DNA of 64,000 nt from UMGS1649 sp045611765 (GTDB lineage: Bacteria > Bacillota > Clostridia > TANB77 > CAG-465). Positions 50,353 to 59,372 of this stretch are shown here, one piece after another. The notes below the pieces were generated by a model. The model was not told where the DNA came from. It saw only the letters and a list, made by a program, of their open reading frames with translations, and made no database searches. The first letter of the stretch is position 1, and each line of letters begins with the position of its first letter. The translations under genes were made by a program, and so were the position numbers. Location of the stretch: the NCBI GenBank assembly GCA_045611765.1, contig JAZKXT010000003.1, positions 1-64,000 on the forward strand. Reading direction: 5' to 3'.

Positions 50353-50380
50353 TTGAAAAAATACTTTCTTGTGATATAAT
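50353..50380 (+). promoter_or_regulatory. Sigma-A promoter for the ackA-ackA-UAP operon
   Basis: TTGAAA (50353-50358), 16-bp spacer, TATAAT (50375-50380), 25 bp before the first ackA start. Confidence 0.78.
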
Positions 50381-50405
50381 AATGTAAAATTGAAAGGAGA
50401 AATTT

Positions 50406-51587
50406 ATGAAAATATTAGTATTAAATTGCGGAAGTTCATCATTTAAATATCAATTAATAGATATGGATACTGATGAAGTAATAGCAAAAGGAAATTATGA
50501 AAGAATAGGGATGGAAGGTTCATTTTTAACACACAAGTTTGGAAATGAGAAAAAAGTATATGAACATGCAGCGCCTAACCACGAGGAAGCAATTACATTT
50601 ACAATGGGGAAATTCGTAGAGCCAGGAATTGCAGTAGTATCTAGTTTAGATGAAATAGATGGAATAGGCCACAGAATAGTTCACGGCGGTGAAAGATTTA
50701 CATCTTCTGTAGTTATAACTGAAGAGGTTGTTGAAGGAATAAGAGATGCAATAAAATTTGCACCATTACATAACCCAGCACATATCCAAGGAATAGAGGC
50801 TTGTTTTAAGGCGTTACCAGGGAAAACAAATGTTGCCGTTTTTGACACAGCATTCCATCAAACAATGCCAAAAGAACATTATATGTTTGCAATTCCAAAT
50901 GAATATTATGAAAAATATGGAATAAGAAAATATGGAGCTCATGGTACATCTCACAAATATGTAACTGGAAGAATTGCAGAAATATTAGGAAGAGACAACC
51001 TTAAGGTTGTAAGCTGTCATATAGGACAAGGAGCAAGTATATCTGCTGTACAAAATGGTAAGTGTATAGATACAAGTATGGGACTTACACCGCTTGGAGG
51101 AATTCCAATGGGCTCAAGATCAGGAGACTTAGACCCATCAGTAGTAACATATATAATGGAAAAAGAGAATTTATCTCCTAAGGAAATGGAAACTATACTT
51201 AACAAAAAATCTGGACTTCTTGGACTTTCTGGCGTATCTGCAGATAATAGAGATATAGAAGCAGCTATAAAAGAAGGAAACGAAAATGCCAAACTTGCTG
51301 TAGAACATTATGCATACAAAATAGCAGGTTACATTGCTAAATTTGCAGCAGCTATGAACGGTGCTGATGTTATAGTATTTACAGCTGGAGTTGGAGAAAG
51401 AGGAGTTACAGAAAGAAAGATGATTTGTAGCTACTTAGGCTTTATGGGAGTAGAGTTAGACGAAGAATTAAACAACATTAGAGCAGAAGAAGTAGAAATT
51501 TCAAAACCAGAGTCTAAAACTAAAGTTTGGATAGTTCCAACTAACGAAGAGTTAATGATAGCAAGAGAAACATTAAGGTTAATATAG
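50406..51587 (+). CDS. ackA: Acetate kinase (first copy)
   Basis: It converts acetyl phosphate and ADP to acetate and ATP in fermentation. ASKHA-fold motifs are present: MKILVLNCGSSSFKYQLID at the N-terminus, GHRIVHGG, DTAFHQTMP, AHGTSHKYV, SCHIGQGAS, DTSMGLTPLGG and VFTAGVGERG. 393 residues, normal. AAAGGAG precedes the ATG. A second, similar ackA begins 10 bp downstream. No phosphotransacetylase gene is nearby, so acetyl phosphate must be made elsewhere. Confidence 0.95.
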   Translation: MKILVLNCGSSSFKYQLIDMDTDEVIAKGNYERIGMEGSFLTHKFGNEKKVYEHAAPNHEEAITFTMGKFVEPGIAVVSSLDEIDGIGHRIVHGGERFTSSVVITEEVVEGIRDAIKFAPLHNPAHIQGIEACFKALPGKTNVAVFDTAFHQTMPKEHYMFAIPNEYYEKYGIRKYGAHGTSHKYVTGRIAEILGRDNLKVVSCHIGQGASISAVQNGKCIDTSMGLTPLGGIPMGSRSGDLDPSVVTYIMEKENLSPKEMETILNKKSGLLGLSGVSADNRDIEAAIKEGNENAKLAVEHYAYKIAGYIAKFAAAMNGADVIVFTAGVGERGVTERKMICSYLGFMGVELDEELNNIRAEEVEISKPESKTKVWIVPTNEELMIARETLRLI

Positions 51588-51597
51588 GGGGAAGTGT

Positions 51598-52785
51598 ATG
51601 AAGATATTAGTATTAAACTCGGGAAGTTCGTCGCTTAAATATCAATTAATAGATATGGATAATAAACAAGTTCTTGCAAAAGGAAACTTTGAAAGAATTG
51701 GAGAAAGCGAATCTTTTTTAACACATAAAGTTGGGGAAGAAAAGTTTGTGACAAACACTCCCGTTAATACTCACAAGGAAGCATTAGATATAATAATATC
51801 TGAACTTCTAAATCCGAAATACAATACCTTATCTTCACTAGAGCAAATAAATGGAGTGGGACATAGAATAGTTCATGGTGGTGAAATATTTAAAGGTTCT
51901 ACTTTAATAGATAATGACACGATAGAAAATATAAAAAAATGTGCAGCCTTTGCACCGCTACATAATCCTGCGGCGGTGCAGGGCATTCTTGCGTGTAAGA
52001 ACCTTATGCCAAACACTCCAATGGTTGCTGTTTTTGATACCGCGTTTCATCAGACAATGCCTAAAGAAAATTACGTATATCCTATTCCTTATGAATATTA
52101 TGAAAAGTATGGAATAAGAAAATATGGCGCCCACGGTACTTCTCATAAATATGTAGCAAATAGAACAGCAGTAATTTTAAATAGAGATATAAAAGATTTA
52201 AAGATTGTTACATGCCACTTGGGCCAAGGGGCTAGTATAACTGCTGTTCAAGGCGGAATAAGTATAGATACAAGTATGGGACTTACACCGCTTGGTGGTA
52301 TACCTATGGTTACTCGCGCGGGAGATTTGGATCCATCAGTAGTAACATATATAATGGGAAAAGAGAACTTATCTCCCAAAGAGATGGAAACTATACTTAA
52401 CAAAAAGTCTGGCCTTGCTGGTATAAGCAGATTATCACCAGATTTTAGACAAATAGAGAGTATTTCAGCAAACGATGAAAACGCAAAACTCGTAGTAGAT
52501 ATATTCGCTAAAAAAGTAGCAGAATACATATTAAGATATGCTGCAAGCATGAAAGGATTGGATGCTATTGTATTTACAGGTGGCATAGGAGAAAACCAAG
52601 CCAATGTAAGGCTAAAGATTTGCGAATATTTAGAGTTTGTTGGACTTGAGATAGACAAAGCTTCAAATAACATTAAAGGTGATGAGATTGTAATATCCAC
52701 AGGTTCATCTAGGTGCAAGGCTTTAGTAGTACCTACGGATGAAGAAATGGTAATAGCAACGGATACTATGAATCTAATTAAATAA
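51598..52785 (+). CDS. ackA: Acetate kinase (second, tandem copy)
   Basis: The 395-residue paralogue retains all family motifs (MKILVLNSGSSSLKYQLID, GHRIVHGG, DTAFHQTMP, AHGTSHKYVANRT, TCHLGQGAS, DTSMGLTPLGG, VFTGGIGENQ). Unlike copy one it has the canonical FTGGIGEN. Differences are spread along the protein, and the mid-part LAGISRLSPDFRQIES differs from LLGLSGVSADNRDIEA in copy one, so the duplication is not recent. Copy one may be specialised for another short-chain acid (propionate, butyrate) or regulated differently; this is inference. GGGGGAAG precedes the ATG. Confidence 0.95.
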   Translation: MKILVLNSGSSSLKYQLIDMDNKQVLAKGNFERIGESESFLTHKVGEEKFVTNTPVNTHKEALDIIISELLNPKYNTLSSLEQINGVGHRIVHGGEIFKGSTLIDNDTIENIKKCAAFAPLHNPAAVQGILACKNLMPNTPMVAVFDTAFHQTMPKENYVYPIPYEYYEKYGIRKYGAHGTSHKYVANRTAVILNRDIKDLKIVTCHLGQGASITAVQGGISIDTSMGLTPLGGIPMVTRAGDLDPSVVTYIMGKENLSPKEMETILNKKSGLAGISRLSPDFRQIESISANDENAKLVVDIFAKKVAEYILRYAASMKGLDAIVFTGGIGENQANVRLKICEYLEFVGLEIDKASNNIKGDEIVISTGSSRCKALVVPTDEEMVIATDTMNLIK

Positions 52786-52800
52786 TATAAAGGTGTGTAT

Positions 52801-54027
52801 ATGGAACAAGTAAAAGAATTATTAAAAAAGTACAATCAAGAACATTTGCTTATGTTTTATGATTCGCTTGAAAATGACGAAAAAGATAAACTTATGCAAG
52901 AGTTACGAGGAATAGATTTTGCTGAAATTGACAAACTAAAAGAGGTTAAAACCTGTGTAGATGCTCAAGATATAATTGAACCTATTTCTGCGGTTAAAAA
53001 GGATGACTTTTCTTTTGAAGAACTACAAGAGCTGAAAGATAATGGAAGAAGAATAATATCTAGTGGAAAATATGCAGTAATTACAATGGCGGGTGGCCAA
53101 GGTACAAGATTAGGTCATAGTGGACCAAAAGGCACATTTAAATTAAAACTTTGGGACAAAGAAAGATATATTTTTGAGATATTTGTAGATTATTTAAAAC
53201 AAGCTAAAGATAGATTTGGAATATATCTTAATTGGTATATAATGACGAGTAGGGATAATAATCAGCAAACAACAGAATTTTTTGAAAGTAACAACTATTT
53301 CAATTACCCTAAAGAAAAAATAAAGTTTTTTACACAAGGAGAAATGCCTATAACAGACTTAAATGGCAATTTGCTTCTTGAAAGCAAGAGTAGTGTACTT
53401 AAGGCGGCTGATGGCAATGGTGGAGTTTTCAATGCATTATCTAAAATGATTGCAGATATAAAAGAAAAAGGCATAAAGTGGACTTTAATTACTGGTATAG
53501 ATAATATTTTGGTTAACATCGCTGATGAGTTATATGTAGGCTTAGTGGAAAGCCAAGGGAAACTAAATGGTGTCAAATCTGTTGCAAAGAATTCGCCTGA
53601 AGAAAAAGTAGGAGTGTTTTGCAAACGAAATGGTAAACCAGGGGTTATAGAGTATAGCGAGATGAGCGAAACTATGAGATATGAGCAGGATGCGAATGGC
53701 GAGCTTAAATATATAGAATCTAATATTGTAAATCATTTGCTAAATATAGAACTATTGGAAAGAATACAAAATGAAAGACTACCTTATCACAAGGCTATTA
53801 AAAAAATGGATTATATAGATACATTTGGAAATATGCAGAGCCCTTCTGAACCGTGCTTAATTAAATACGAAACATTTATATTTGATTATTTCAATAAGGT
53901 TGATGATGTAACTGTGCTTAGGGTTGACCGTAAAAAGGAATTTGCCCCCGTAAAGAATAAAGCTGGGCAAGATAGTCCTGAAACTGCTACGAAGTTATAT
54001 AACAATTTGTATGGCAAAGGAGTGTGA
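52801..54027 (+). CDS. UDP-sugar pyrophosphorylase, UAP1/UDPGP family (first copy)
   Basis: It makes a UDP-sugar from UTP and a sugar 1-phosphate. The nucleotide-binding signature TMAGGQGTRLGHSGPKGTF lies at residues ~97-115; IMTSRDNNQQT, the active-site EKVGVFCKRNGKPGVIEYSE and FETFIFD follow. This is the UDP-N-acetylhexosamine pyrophosphorylase (eukaryote-like UAP) branch rather than GalU or GlmU. 408 residues. The ATG at 52801 has AAAGGTG upstream. The sugar (GlcNAc, GalNAc or Glc) is not decidable by eye. It is 15 bp after ackA. Confidence 0.88.
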   Translation: MEQVKELLKKYNQEHLLMFYDSLENDEKDKLMQELRGIDFAEIDKLKEVKTCVDAQDIIEPISAVKKDDFSFEELQELKDNGRRIISSGKYAVITMAGGQGTRLGHSGPKGTFKLKLWDKERYIFEIFVDYLKQAKDRFGIYLNWYIMTSRDNNQQTTEFFESNNYFNYPKEKIKFFTQGEMPITDLNGNLLLESKSSVLKAADGNGGVFNALSKMIADIKEKGIKWTLITGIDNILVNIADELYVGLVESQGKLNGVKSVAKNSPEEKVGVFCKRNGKPGVIEYSEMSETMRYEQDANGELKYIESNIVNHLLNIELLERIQNERLPYHKAIKKMDYIDTFGNMQSPSEPCLIKYETFIFDYFNKVDDVTVLRVDRKKEFAPVKNKAGQDSPETATKLYNNLYGKGV

Positions 54028-54033
54028 GTTGAA

Positions 54034-55272
54034 ATGGAAAGATTAGATAAAGTAAAAATGAAATTAGTAAGTCACGAACAACAACACTTATTGGATTTTT
54101 ATAATGAATTAACATCAAATGAGAAAGATGTGTTGTTGGACCAAATAGAAAATATAGATTTAGATATGGTAGCAAATTTATATAACGAAAGAAATAAAAT
54201 TGACACTTGTGGGAATTTAATCGAACCTATAGAGTATGTAGACAGATTAAAATTAAATTCCAAAGAAACAGAAGTGTATACAAAAATTGGAATGGAAGCA
54301 ATATCTAGGGGAGAACTAGCATTTGCAACTCTTGCTGGCGGCCAGGGAACAAGACTAGGACATAGTGGGCCTAAAGGCACATTTGTTTTAGAACCAACTC
54401 CTTCTAAATCTTTATTCGAAATAATGTGTGATAGTTTGAAATTGGCTAAAGAAATGTACAACGTCTACATTCCTTGGTATATAATGACAAGTCGTGAAAA
54501 CAACAATGACACAGTGAGATTCTTTGAAGAAAACAACTATTTTAATTATCCAAAAGACATGGTAAAGTTTTTTAAACAAGGTGAGTTGCCTATGCTTCAA
54601 GCTGATGGCAAAATAATATTAGAAAGTAAAAATAAGATTAAAGAAGCGGCAGATGGTCATGGTGGAATATTCGAGGCAATGCACAAAAATGGTATAGTGC
54701 AAGATATGGAAACCAGAGGAGCCAAATGGGTGTTTGTTGGTGGAATAGACAATGTGCTTTTAAAGATGGTAGACCCTTTGTTTTTGGGACTTGCAATCGC
54801 TAAAGGCGTCAAACTTGCAGGTAAATCTATTGTAAAAGCAAATCCAGAAGAAAAAGTAGGAGTGTTCTGCAAACGAAATAGCAGACCTAGTGTGGTAGAG
54901 TATACCGAAATTACGGATGATATGGCACATGCAACAGATGGTAACGGCGAATTGCTATATGGTGAATCTCATATACTATGTAACATGTTTAGCATTGAAG
55001 CGTTAAAGCAGATAGGCGATGAAAAATTACCTTACCATGCAGCTTTTAAAAAATGTGCATTTATAGACGAAAATGGTGATGAAATAACTCCAGACACTCC
55101 AAATGCATATAAGTTTGAAACGTTTATATTTGATGCTTTTAGTAAGTTCGAAGATATGTTAATATATAGAACAGTAAGGGAAGAAGAGTTTGCACCAATA
55201 AAAAATAAAGAAGGAGTAGATAGTCCTGAAACGGCTAGAGTTTTGTATACAAAATATTGGAGTAATAGATAG
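54034..55272 (+). CDS. UDP-sugar pyrophosphorylase, UAP1/UDPGP family (second, tandem copy)
   Basis: The 412-residue paralogue of the gene 6 bp upstream, with ATLAGGQGTRLGHSGPKGTF, IMTSRENNNDT, EKVGVFCKRNSRPSVVEYTE and YKFETFIFDAF all conserved. The halves differ most between the motifs, so the pair is old. Two adjacent copies suggest different sugar substrates, for example GlcNAc against GalNAc or glucose, feeding the cell wall or surface glycans. Start ATG 54034 with GGAGTGTGAG upstream. A hairpin terminator overlaps the end of the operon. Confidence 0.88.
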   Translation: MERLDKVKMKLVSHEQQHLLDFYNELTSNEKDVLLDQIENIDLDMVANLYNERNKIDTCGNLIEPIEYVDRLKLNSKETEVYTKIGMEAISRGELAFATLAGGQGTRLGHSGPKGTFVLEPTPSKSLFEIMCDSLKLAKEMYNVYIPWYIMTSRENNNDTVRFFEENNYFNYPKDMVKFFKQGELPMLQADGKIILESKNKIKEAADGHGGIFEAMHKNGIVQDMETRGAKWVFVGGIDNVLLKMVDPLFLGLAIAKGVKLAGKSIVKANPEEKVGVFCKRNSRPSVVEYTEITDDMAHATDGNGELLYGESHILCNMFSIEALKQIGDEKLPYHAAFKKCAFIDENGDEITPDTPNAYKFETFIFDAFSKFEDMLIYRTVREEEFAPIKNKEGVDSPETARVLYTKYWSNR

Positions 55273-55281
55273 AACAAAGAT

Positions 55282-55318
55282 AAATAGCATAGCAGTTATG
55301 ATACTGTTATGCTATTTA
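55282..55318. terminator. Terminator after the pyrophosphorylase pair
   Basis: A 15-bp stem AAATAGCATAGCAGT / ACTGTTATGCTATTT with a 6-nt loop. It overlaps the 3' end of the convergent 98-residue gene and may serve both. Confidence 0.75.
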
Positions 55319-55592
55319 CAGTTATTGTAATAATATGAGTGGAACAATTATTTGGAATGCATATTTTTATTGGTATGCCAATAAACGCTCTCCTTACAAA
55401 GTGGATAGTCCCGTTATCTAAAGAGAGTATTATATATTTTTCAGTTACACTTAATATTTTTAAATAGTAACAACATTGGAGAGTAAGAAAGTCACCAATG
55501 TTAGTAAAGATTTTGGTCGTGGAGTTTGTTGTTGTATGACATTTATTATAACAACAATCATTTACAGTTATGTTTACATTAAAACTTTCCAT
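55296..55592 (-). CDS. Cys-rich small protein, possibly spore surface
   Basis: AGGAGGT lies 5 bp before the ATG. The 98-residue product is beta-rich with clustered Cys (NDCCYNKC, LQCCYYL, ICIPNNC) and Thr/Asn/Ile-rich stretches, no signal peptide or membrane helix. This composition is like small coat or exosporium proteins of spore-formers, but I match no named family. It follows another Cys-rich gene by 9 bp; both lie on the minus strand between the sugar-nucleotide genes and pyk. Confidence 0.6.
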   Translation of the reverse strand: MESFNVNITVNDCCYNKCHTTTNSTTKIFTNIGDFLTLQCCYYLKILSVTEKYIILSLDNGTIHFVRRAFIGIPIKICIPNNCSTHIITITVNSITVS

Positions 55593-55601
55593 GTGTACCT
55601 C

Positions 55602-55922
55602 CTAATTAGAACAAGGGCAATTGCTGCAACATCGGCTGCTTACGAACACTAATATTCTAAACGTGCCACTATCTATAGGTAGGTCGAAAGCATTAGTTGT
55701 ACAATCGTTAACATCAAAGAAGAAATTCAAATCAAGCGTATCGTTTGTGAACGTTAATCTAACCATTGAGTTGCTAATCGCATAAATAGTTAAACTATAA
55801 CCGTTTAACAAGTCGAATGTTGTATTATTGTTAACATTAGTAAATGTTTTATCTATATTTGTGGGTACTCCACTTTGGCATATTCTTTGCCTAATTGCCA
55901 CCAAAAAACAAATGTTATCCAT
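55602..55922 (-). CDS. Cys-rich small protein, possibly spore surface
   Basis: The ATG at 55922 (MDNICFLVAIRQRIC) is used because CGGAGTGA lies 5 bp upstream; an ATG at 55952 lacks a site. The 106-residue product is beta-rich with VDNDCTT-like turns and ends SSRCCSNCPCSN, a metal- or disulfide-forming tail. The short hydrophobic N-terminus is not a clear signal peptide. The composition matches its downstream neighbour and suggests a spore coat or exosporium component, which is inference. Confidence 0.6.
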   Translation of the reverse strand: MDNICFLVAIRQRICQSGVPTNIDKTFTNVNNNTTFDLLNGYSLTIYAISNSMVRLTFTNDTLDLNFFFDVNDCTTNAFDLPIDSGTFRILVFVSSRCCSNCPCSN

Positions 55923-56076
55923 AAAATCACTCCGATACAATATATTATGCAATAAGGGTTATCCAAGTTAAAGAAAGAGAGATTATAAAATAGTAAAACT
56001 TTATATAAATTAATAAATAAGCTTGCATATTTAATTTTTTTGATATAAACTATCTATAATACAAAGGAGAATAATA

Positions 56077-57549
56077 ATGAGAAAAACCAAGATAGTAGCA
56101 ACTATAGGACCAAGTTCTGAAAGTGAAGAAATGTTAGAAAAATTAATAAAAGCGGGTGTAAACGTAGCGAGATTTAATATGTCTCATGGAACACACGAGG
56201 AACATTTGAAAAAAATAAATAAGGTTAAATTAATCAATGAAAGGCTTGGAACCAATGTGGCACTTATGTTAGACACCAAAGGACCAGAAATTAGATTGGG
56301 AGATTTTGAAAAAGATAAAGTGCTACTTGTTCAAGGAACAGAGTTTATACTTACGACAGAACAAGTTTGTGGTACTGAAGACAAAGCAACGGTTACATAT
56401 AACGAGATAACAAAAGATGTAAAAGTTGGAACGGCTATTTTGTTAGACGATGGTTTAATAGAATTACATGTAGAAAAAGTAAAAAAACATGAAGTTGTTT
56501 GTAGAGTAATGAATACAGGCACCATTAAATCTAAAAAAAGTGTAAATATTCCGGGAGTGAAATTATCTCTACCTTCTCTTACTGAAAGAGATAAACAAGA
56601 TATTAAATTTGGTATAGAAAACGGAATAGATTTTGTTGCAGCTTCATTTGTAAGAAAAGTAGAAGATGTAAAAGCTTTAAGAGAGTACATGGATTACTTG
56701 GGTGGTACTTATGTAAAAATTATTGCTAAGATAGAAAACCAAGAGGGTATAGATAACTTTGATGAAATATTGGAAGTAGTAGACGGAATAATGGTAGCAA
56801 GAGGGGATATGGGAGTCGAAGTAAACATCGAAGCACTACCTGCTATACAAAAAATGATGATAAAAAAATCAATTGCTAGTGGTAAGATAGTTATAACTGC
56901 AACTCAAATGTTGGAGTCAATGGTAACTAATCCAAGACCAACAAGAGCAGAAGTGTCAGACGTAGCAAATGCTATCTATGATGGGACAGGCGCAATAATG
57001 CTATCTGCCGAATCTGCTTCGGGTAGGTACCCTGAAGAATGCGTTAAAATGATGAACGATATTGCTACAACAACTGAGAACAATATAGACTATTGGAATA
57101 GATTTAAAAAACGTAATGTAGAGAAAATGGCAGCATATATAGAAAAACATGAGACAAAACTAAATGCAACAGATAGATTCAGAAGAAAAATTAATTTTGC
57201 TGTATGTAGTAGTGCGTTATTTACAGAAGCAAAAGCAATAATTTCTATTTCAGATAAAGGGAAAACACCGGCAGTACTGTCTAGTTATAGACCGGCTTGC
57301 CCAATATATGTATTTACGGCAAATGAAGAAACATATAAACAATTATCTTTAGAGTGGGGAATAAAAGCATTCTATTTCCCTAATGTTTATCAATTTGAGG
57401 AAATACTAAAACAAGGTGTGGAAGAATTAATTAAACAAGGTTTAATGCAAAAAGGAGACATAGCAATTTTAGGCGGTGGAACTACTAACGATCATGTATC
57501 TGAAAGTTACTTATCTACTCAAGCTATGGGGGCAGTAATTAGAATATAA
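56077..57549 (+). CDS. pyk: Pyruvate kinase
   Basis: It makes pyruvate and ATP from phosphoenolpyruvate. Family motifs are seen: RKTKIVATIGPSS at the N-terminus, VARFNMSHG, LDTKGPEIR, KIENQEGIDNFDEIL with the catalytic Lys/metal Glu, MVARGDMGVE and TATQMLESM. NAIYDGTGAIMLSAESA replaces the usual DGTDAVMLSGE by Gly and Ala, an odd but probably tolerated variation. 490 residues, normal without the extra C-terminal PEP-utiliser domain. AAAGGAG precedes the ATG. It provides ATP alongside pfkA and the acetate kinases. Confidence 0.95.
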   Translation: MRKTKIVATIGPSSESEEMLEKLIKAGVNVARFNMSHGTHEEHLKKINKVKLINERLGTNVALMLDTKGPEIRLGDFEKDKVLLVQGTEFILTTEQVCGTEDKATVTYNEITKDVKVGTAILLDDGLIELHVEKVKKHEVVCRVMNTGTIKSKKSVNIPGVKLSLPSLTERDKQDIKFGIENGIDFVAASFVRKVEDVKALREYMDYLGGTYVKIIAKIENQEGIDNFDEILEVVDGIMVARGDMGVEVNIEALPAIQKMMIKKSIASGKIVITATQMLESMVTNPRPTRAEVSDVANAIYDGTGAIMLSAESASGRYPEECVKMMNDIATTTENNIDYWNRFKKRNVEKMAAYIEKHETKLNATDRFRRKINFAVCSSALFTEAKAIISISDKGKTPAVLSSYRPACPIYVFTANEETYKQLSLEWGIKAFYFPNVYQFEEILKQGVEELIKQGLMQKGDIAILGGGTTNDHVSESYLSTQAMGAVIRI

Positions 57550-57567
57550 TAAAATTTGTTAAAAACC

Positions 57568-57596
57568 TTGCAAATGAATAAAAAATATGTTAATAT
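57568..57596 (+). promoter_or_regulatory. Sigma-A promoter of rpmB
   Basis: TTGCAA (57568-57573), 17-bp spacer, TAATAT (57591-57596), 44 bp before the ATG. Confidence 0.65.
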
Positions 57597-57640
57597 TATA
57601 TGTGTAAAATTTAGACTAGTATCAAGGGAGGGAACACAAA

Positions 57641-57826
57641 ATGGCAAAATGTGAAATATGCGCAAAAGAAGTTGCTTTTGGAAACAATGTAAGTCACTCA
57701 AACAGAAAGACTTCAAGAACATATAAACCAAATGTACAATCAGTTAAGGTAAAAGAAAACGGAACAGCTAAAACAATGAATGTTTGTACTAAATGTTTAA
57801 AATCAGGAAAAGTTGAAAGAGCATAA
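57641..57826 (+). CDS. rpmB: 50S ribosomal protein L28
   Basis: The 61-residue L28 begins MAKCEICAKEVAFGNNVSHS and ends VCTKCLKSGKVERA, so it is the zinc-binding (C+) form with two CxxC pairs (C4/C7 and two near residues 51-54). RKTSRTYKPNVQSVKV is the family's central stretch. AGGGAGGG precedes the ATG. Single-gene unit with its own promoter and terminator. Confidence 0.95.
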   Translation: MAKCEICAKEVAFGNNVSHSNRKTSRTYKPNVQSVKVKENGTAKTMNVCTKCLKSGKVERA

Positions 57827-57853
57827 TTAAATAGTAATTAAAAGTGTTTAGAT

Positions 57854-57899
57854 AGTATTTAAGAGTAGTTTTGGCTACTCTTAAATACTTTTGTTTTGT
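57854..57899. terminator. Terminator between rpmB and the coat-like gene
   Basis: A 15-bp stem (AGTATTTAAGAGTAG with CTACTCTTAAATACT) around a 6-nt loop is followed by TTTTGTTTTG; it overlaps the end of the convergent gene. Confidence 0.8.
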
Positions 57900-58144
57900 G
57901 TATTCGAATGTCTACTCATTCTATCTATATAGTCTTGAGACTTTATTTGGTAATCCATGGCTTCATTTAAACATCTGTAGTAATAATATTGGTTTTCGTA
58001 AAATTCCTTTGGTGTCATTTTGCTTGCATTAGGATTGTTTGTAATATTGGGCGGCGGTGTAATATTGGGTGGAAAGTTAATACCAAATCCTCCGCCAAAT
58101 CCACCAGGAAATCCATAAGGATTAAAAAAGAATCTATCTTCCAT
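57881..58144 (-). CDS. Gly/Pro/Asn-rich small protein, possibly spore coat
   Basis: AAGGAG lies 10 bp before the ATG. The 87-residue product has a low-complexity front (NPYGFPGGFGGGFG, PPNITPPPNITNNPN) and a helical, Tyr-rich C-terminal half (YENQYYYYRCLNEAMDYQIKSQDYIDRM). There is no signal peptide. Such Gly/Tyr-rich small proteins are common in spore coats and the sporulation gene ylbJ is next upstream, but no family is recognised. Confidence 0.62.
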   Translation of the reverse strand: MEDRFFFNPYGFPGGFGGGFGINFPPNITPPPNITNNPNASKMTPKEFYENQYYYYRCLNEAMDYQIKSQDYIDRMSRHSNTQNKSI

Positions 58145-58227
58145 AAAAAATCAACTCCTTATGAATAATATATTTAAAATCGATTCATAATATGATTACC
58201 TCATAAATTAAATGAGTATCCCCCTTT

Positions 58228-59331
58228 TTAGGCGACAGGTTTAGCTTGTCGCTTTTTTCTAGTCAAAAGTAAGAAAAGAATTAATATTAACAGCAAAACG
58301 TAGAGGTGAATTGGAAATACACTATAGCTCCATGTAAAACTATCAAGATTAACAGATACTGACGTTGCGGGTATATATAGGTATTTTAATATTATATGCG
58401 TTATTATACAAGAGATTGCTCCTTGCAATAGTTTATATTTTAATAAAACTTTAAACTTAATTTTAGCCTTGAAAGCAAACGAAAATATTTGCATAATTAT
58501 CATAAGCGAGCTAAAAGACAAAACAAATGAAGTAAATAATATTTTACTATTTAATGAAATATTTAATAGTTGTATTTCATTTATTCCATTAGATATTTCG
58601 AATATACCAATAATAATAGCTTTAATGGTATTCTGCATATGTATGTTACTAAATATAACAGTGGGAATTAAAGAAAATATAGTAGTATATGCAAATATAT
58701 ATGCAAGAGTCTTTATACTCCCCATAATACTATTAGATAACAGCTCAAATGGAGAAGATATTTTTACAAAACTATTTGAATTTATGTTTGTTTGTTGTAT
58801 AATGTTATTGTTATATGAAGGACTTAAAATACTCCCTATAATTATTGCTGAAAGGTAATGACTTATAGCGAGAATAATCCCGATTTCTATACTTTGAAAC
58901 ATACCAAGTCCTATGGTTGCCAGTATATAGGCGGGGTTGGCATTACTAGTAAATACGATTAATTTAGTGGCTAGTTTCTCATCAATTTTGTTCTCGTGAT
59001 ACATTTTTGAAATGCATTTTGCAGCGTTAGGATAGCCTAATAACAAGCCTACTATTACAATTGATGTGGTATACCTTGGTATGCGGAAAAATATGGACAA
59101 AAGTTTACTTACTCCGTAAGACAAGTCGTATATTTTGTTGGAATTCATAAGTAATTCTGTAATTAACAGATATGGAAAAAGCGAAGGTACCAGCTTGAAT
59201 AGAAACATATTAATACTTCCGCTAATTGATGTTACTAGTATTTTAGAGTTTGAGAGCAAGAAGAATATAGCGAAAAATATTAATATATTTATAATTTGTT
59301 TTTTGTATTTAAAATAAAAAGTGAAATTCAT
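58228..59331 (-). CDS. ylbJ: Sporulation integral membrane protein YlbJ
   Basis: YlbJ is a multi-pass membrane protein of the nucleoside-transporter-gate family needed for proper spore cortex. The protein has 367 residues and about eight to ten membrane helices. The motif LVPSLFPYLLITELLM and GYPNAAKCISKMYHENKIDEKLATKLIVFTSNANPAYILATIG is typical. The ATG at 59331 (MNFTFYFKYKK) is the likely start, with AGAGGTT upstream; an earlier in-frame start at 59421 would overlap the divergent methyltransferase gene. The last codons can form a hairpin (58230-58250). Confidence 0.88.
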   Translation of the reverse strand: MNFTFYFKYKKQIINILIFFAIFFLLSNSKILVTSISGSINMFLFKLVPSLFPYLLITELLMNSNKIYDLSYGVSKLLSIFFRIPRYTTSIVIVGLLLGYPNAAKCISKMYHENKIDEKLATKLIVFTSNANPAYILATIGLGMFQSIEIGIILAISHYLSAIIIGSILSPSYNNNIIQQTNINSNSFVKISSPFELLSNSIMGSIKTLAYIFAYTTIFSLIPTVIFSNIHMQNTIKAIIIGIFEISNGINEIQLLNISLNSKILFTSFVLSFSSLMIIMQIFSFAFKAKIKFKVLLKYKLLQGAISCIITHIILKYLYIPATSVSVNLDSFTWSYSVFPIHLYVLLLILILFLLLTRKKRQAKPVA

Positions 59332-59372
59332 ATAATAACCTCTATAAATTTTACTTAAAAGGAGAATAATAT

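Noticed and set aside
58228..58258. Terminator hairpin GCGACA...TGTCGC followed by T6 on the plus strand
   Set aside because: It is made of the last codons of ylbJ on the other strand and no plus-strand gene ends there; its T-run faces the wrong way for ylbJ.
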